A stretch of DNA of 5,902 nt from Alphaproteobacteria bacterium (GTDB lineage: Bacteria > Pseudomonadota > Alphaproteobacteria > Micavibrionales > Micavibrionaceae), in assembly GCA_021776015.1 (NCBI GenBank), contig JAJFGT010000269.1:1-5902 (forward strand), read 5' to 3'. The notes beneath the pieces were generated by a model. The model worked only from the letters and a program-made list of their open reading frames with translations, did not search any database and was not told where the DNA came from. A program made the position numbers and the translations under genes. Positions 5,560-5,902 of the stretch are shown in pieces (within the stretch, counting starts at the first letter, position 1; each line of letters opens with the position of its first letter).

Positions 5560-5902
5560 TTACCTAACGTGTGTTTGGCGTGTATCTGGCAATAAATTCC
5601 ACACCAAATAAAATAAAGCCCGCATAGAGTCTGCAATTTTTTGATTGCGAATGACAACACCACCAAATGGTTTACGCGGGGAATAGATCATGACGCTATC
5701 TGCATAAATTTCAAATGTTGACTGGAAGGGAAACTGCTTATTATCGACATGCTTAACTTCGCGAAGCTCGGCTGGATCAGTAATATATTCTTGGATATTC
5801 ATTGAATGGGTGGGAATAATAGATTTAAAGACGACCCCCATTTTAATCCGCTTATTAATAAACTCGGTCTGGATAGTAGGAAAAACTTTCATAACATCAA
5901 CA
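5560..5902 (-). CDS. TrmB-like transcriptional regulator, C-terminal part
   Basis: The reverse-strand frame stops at 5560-5562 and stays open through the right edge of the window (codons V-D-V precede the Met at 5890-5892), so the visible 113 residues are the C-terminal part of a longer protein and that Met need not be the start. The fragment reads like the C-terminal, non-DNA-binding part of TrmB-type HTH regulators found in archaea and various bacteria: a basic NKRIKMGVVFKSIIP segment, then DPAELREVKHVDNKQFPF, then a strand-rich FEIYADSVMIYS, then GGVVIRNQKIADSMRALFYLVW. The N-terminal winged helix would lie beyond the window. The match is from memory of the pattern (RIKxGI..LRE.R....FPF..I.IYG.KVAI.S....GV.IE...IA...R..FE..W). 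It converges on the TPR gene with only 10 bp between stop codons. Its target and ligand cannot be told. Confidence 0.58.
   Translation of the reverse strand, partial: VDVMKVFPTIQTEFINKRIKMGVVFKSIIPTHSMNIQEYITDPAELREVKHVDNKQFPFQSTFEIYADSVMIYSPRKPFGGVVIRNQKIADSMRALFYLVWNLLPDTRQTHVR

Noticed and set aside
5548..5560. AT-only palindrome AAAATA-G-TATTTT between the convergent genes, as a bidirectional terminator
   Set aside because: A one-base loop and an all A-T stem cannot form a useful hairpin.
5466..5666. Reverse-strand 66-codon frame across the convergent gene ends
   Set aside because: Overlaps two better supported genes and has no family features.

Overview
The window looks like a chromosomal stretch of an AT-rich alphaproteobacterium. 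Evidence: an RNase E/G whose extreme C-terminus is the alphaproteobacterial 'KKGWWNR' type, an aa3-type cytochrome c oxidase subunit III (ctaE/coxC) directly followed by a SURF1-family assembly factor, and A/T-ended codon use throughout. An AT-rich, possibly host-associated lineage (Holosporales- or Rickettsiales-like) fits, but that placement is inference. No mobile elements, tRNA/rRNA genes, CRISPR arrays or phage genes were seen.

Layout, left to right. (1) 1-1811 (+): the 3' nine-tenths or so of an RNase E/G gene, cut by the window's left edge, with a complete catalytic core and a charged disordered tail carrying a short tandem repeat. (2) 1822-2415 (+): an exported protein of unknown function starting 10 nt after the rne stop and probably co-transcribed. 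A five-codon open frame links the two genes through ATGA overlaps. (3) 2416-2556: a gene-free stretch with a candidate extended -10 promoter and a 10-bp palindrome. (4) 2557-4162 (+): ctaE and a SURF1 gene, 16 nt apart, a small respiratory operon. (5) 4163-4517: not empty. It holds a promoter-like TTGACA-17-TATGTT, a 57-codon small membrane-protein gene with a good ribosome binding site, and a second promoter with a perfect TATAAT. (6) 4518-5549 (+): an exported protein with four TPRs followed by five Cys-paired Sel1/Hcp-like repeats. (7) 5560-5902 (-): the C-terminal part of a TrmB-like regulator, convergent with the TPR gene and cut by the right edge.

The genes fall into independent units: RNA decay (rne plus unknown exported partner), respiratory-chain assembly (ctaE-SURF1), a small membrane protein, an envelope or secreted repeat protein, and a regulator on the other strand. 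Most of the window is ordinary housekeeping. The least explained parts are the 57-residue protein, the unknown exported protein after rne, and the 32-residue-period disulfide repeat protein.
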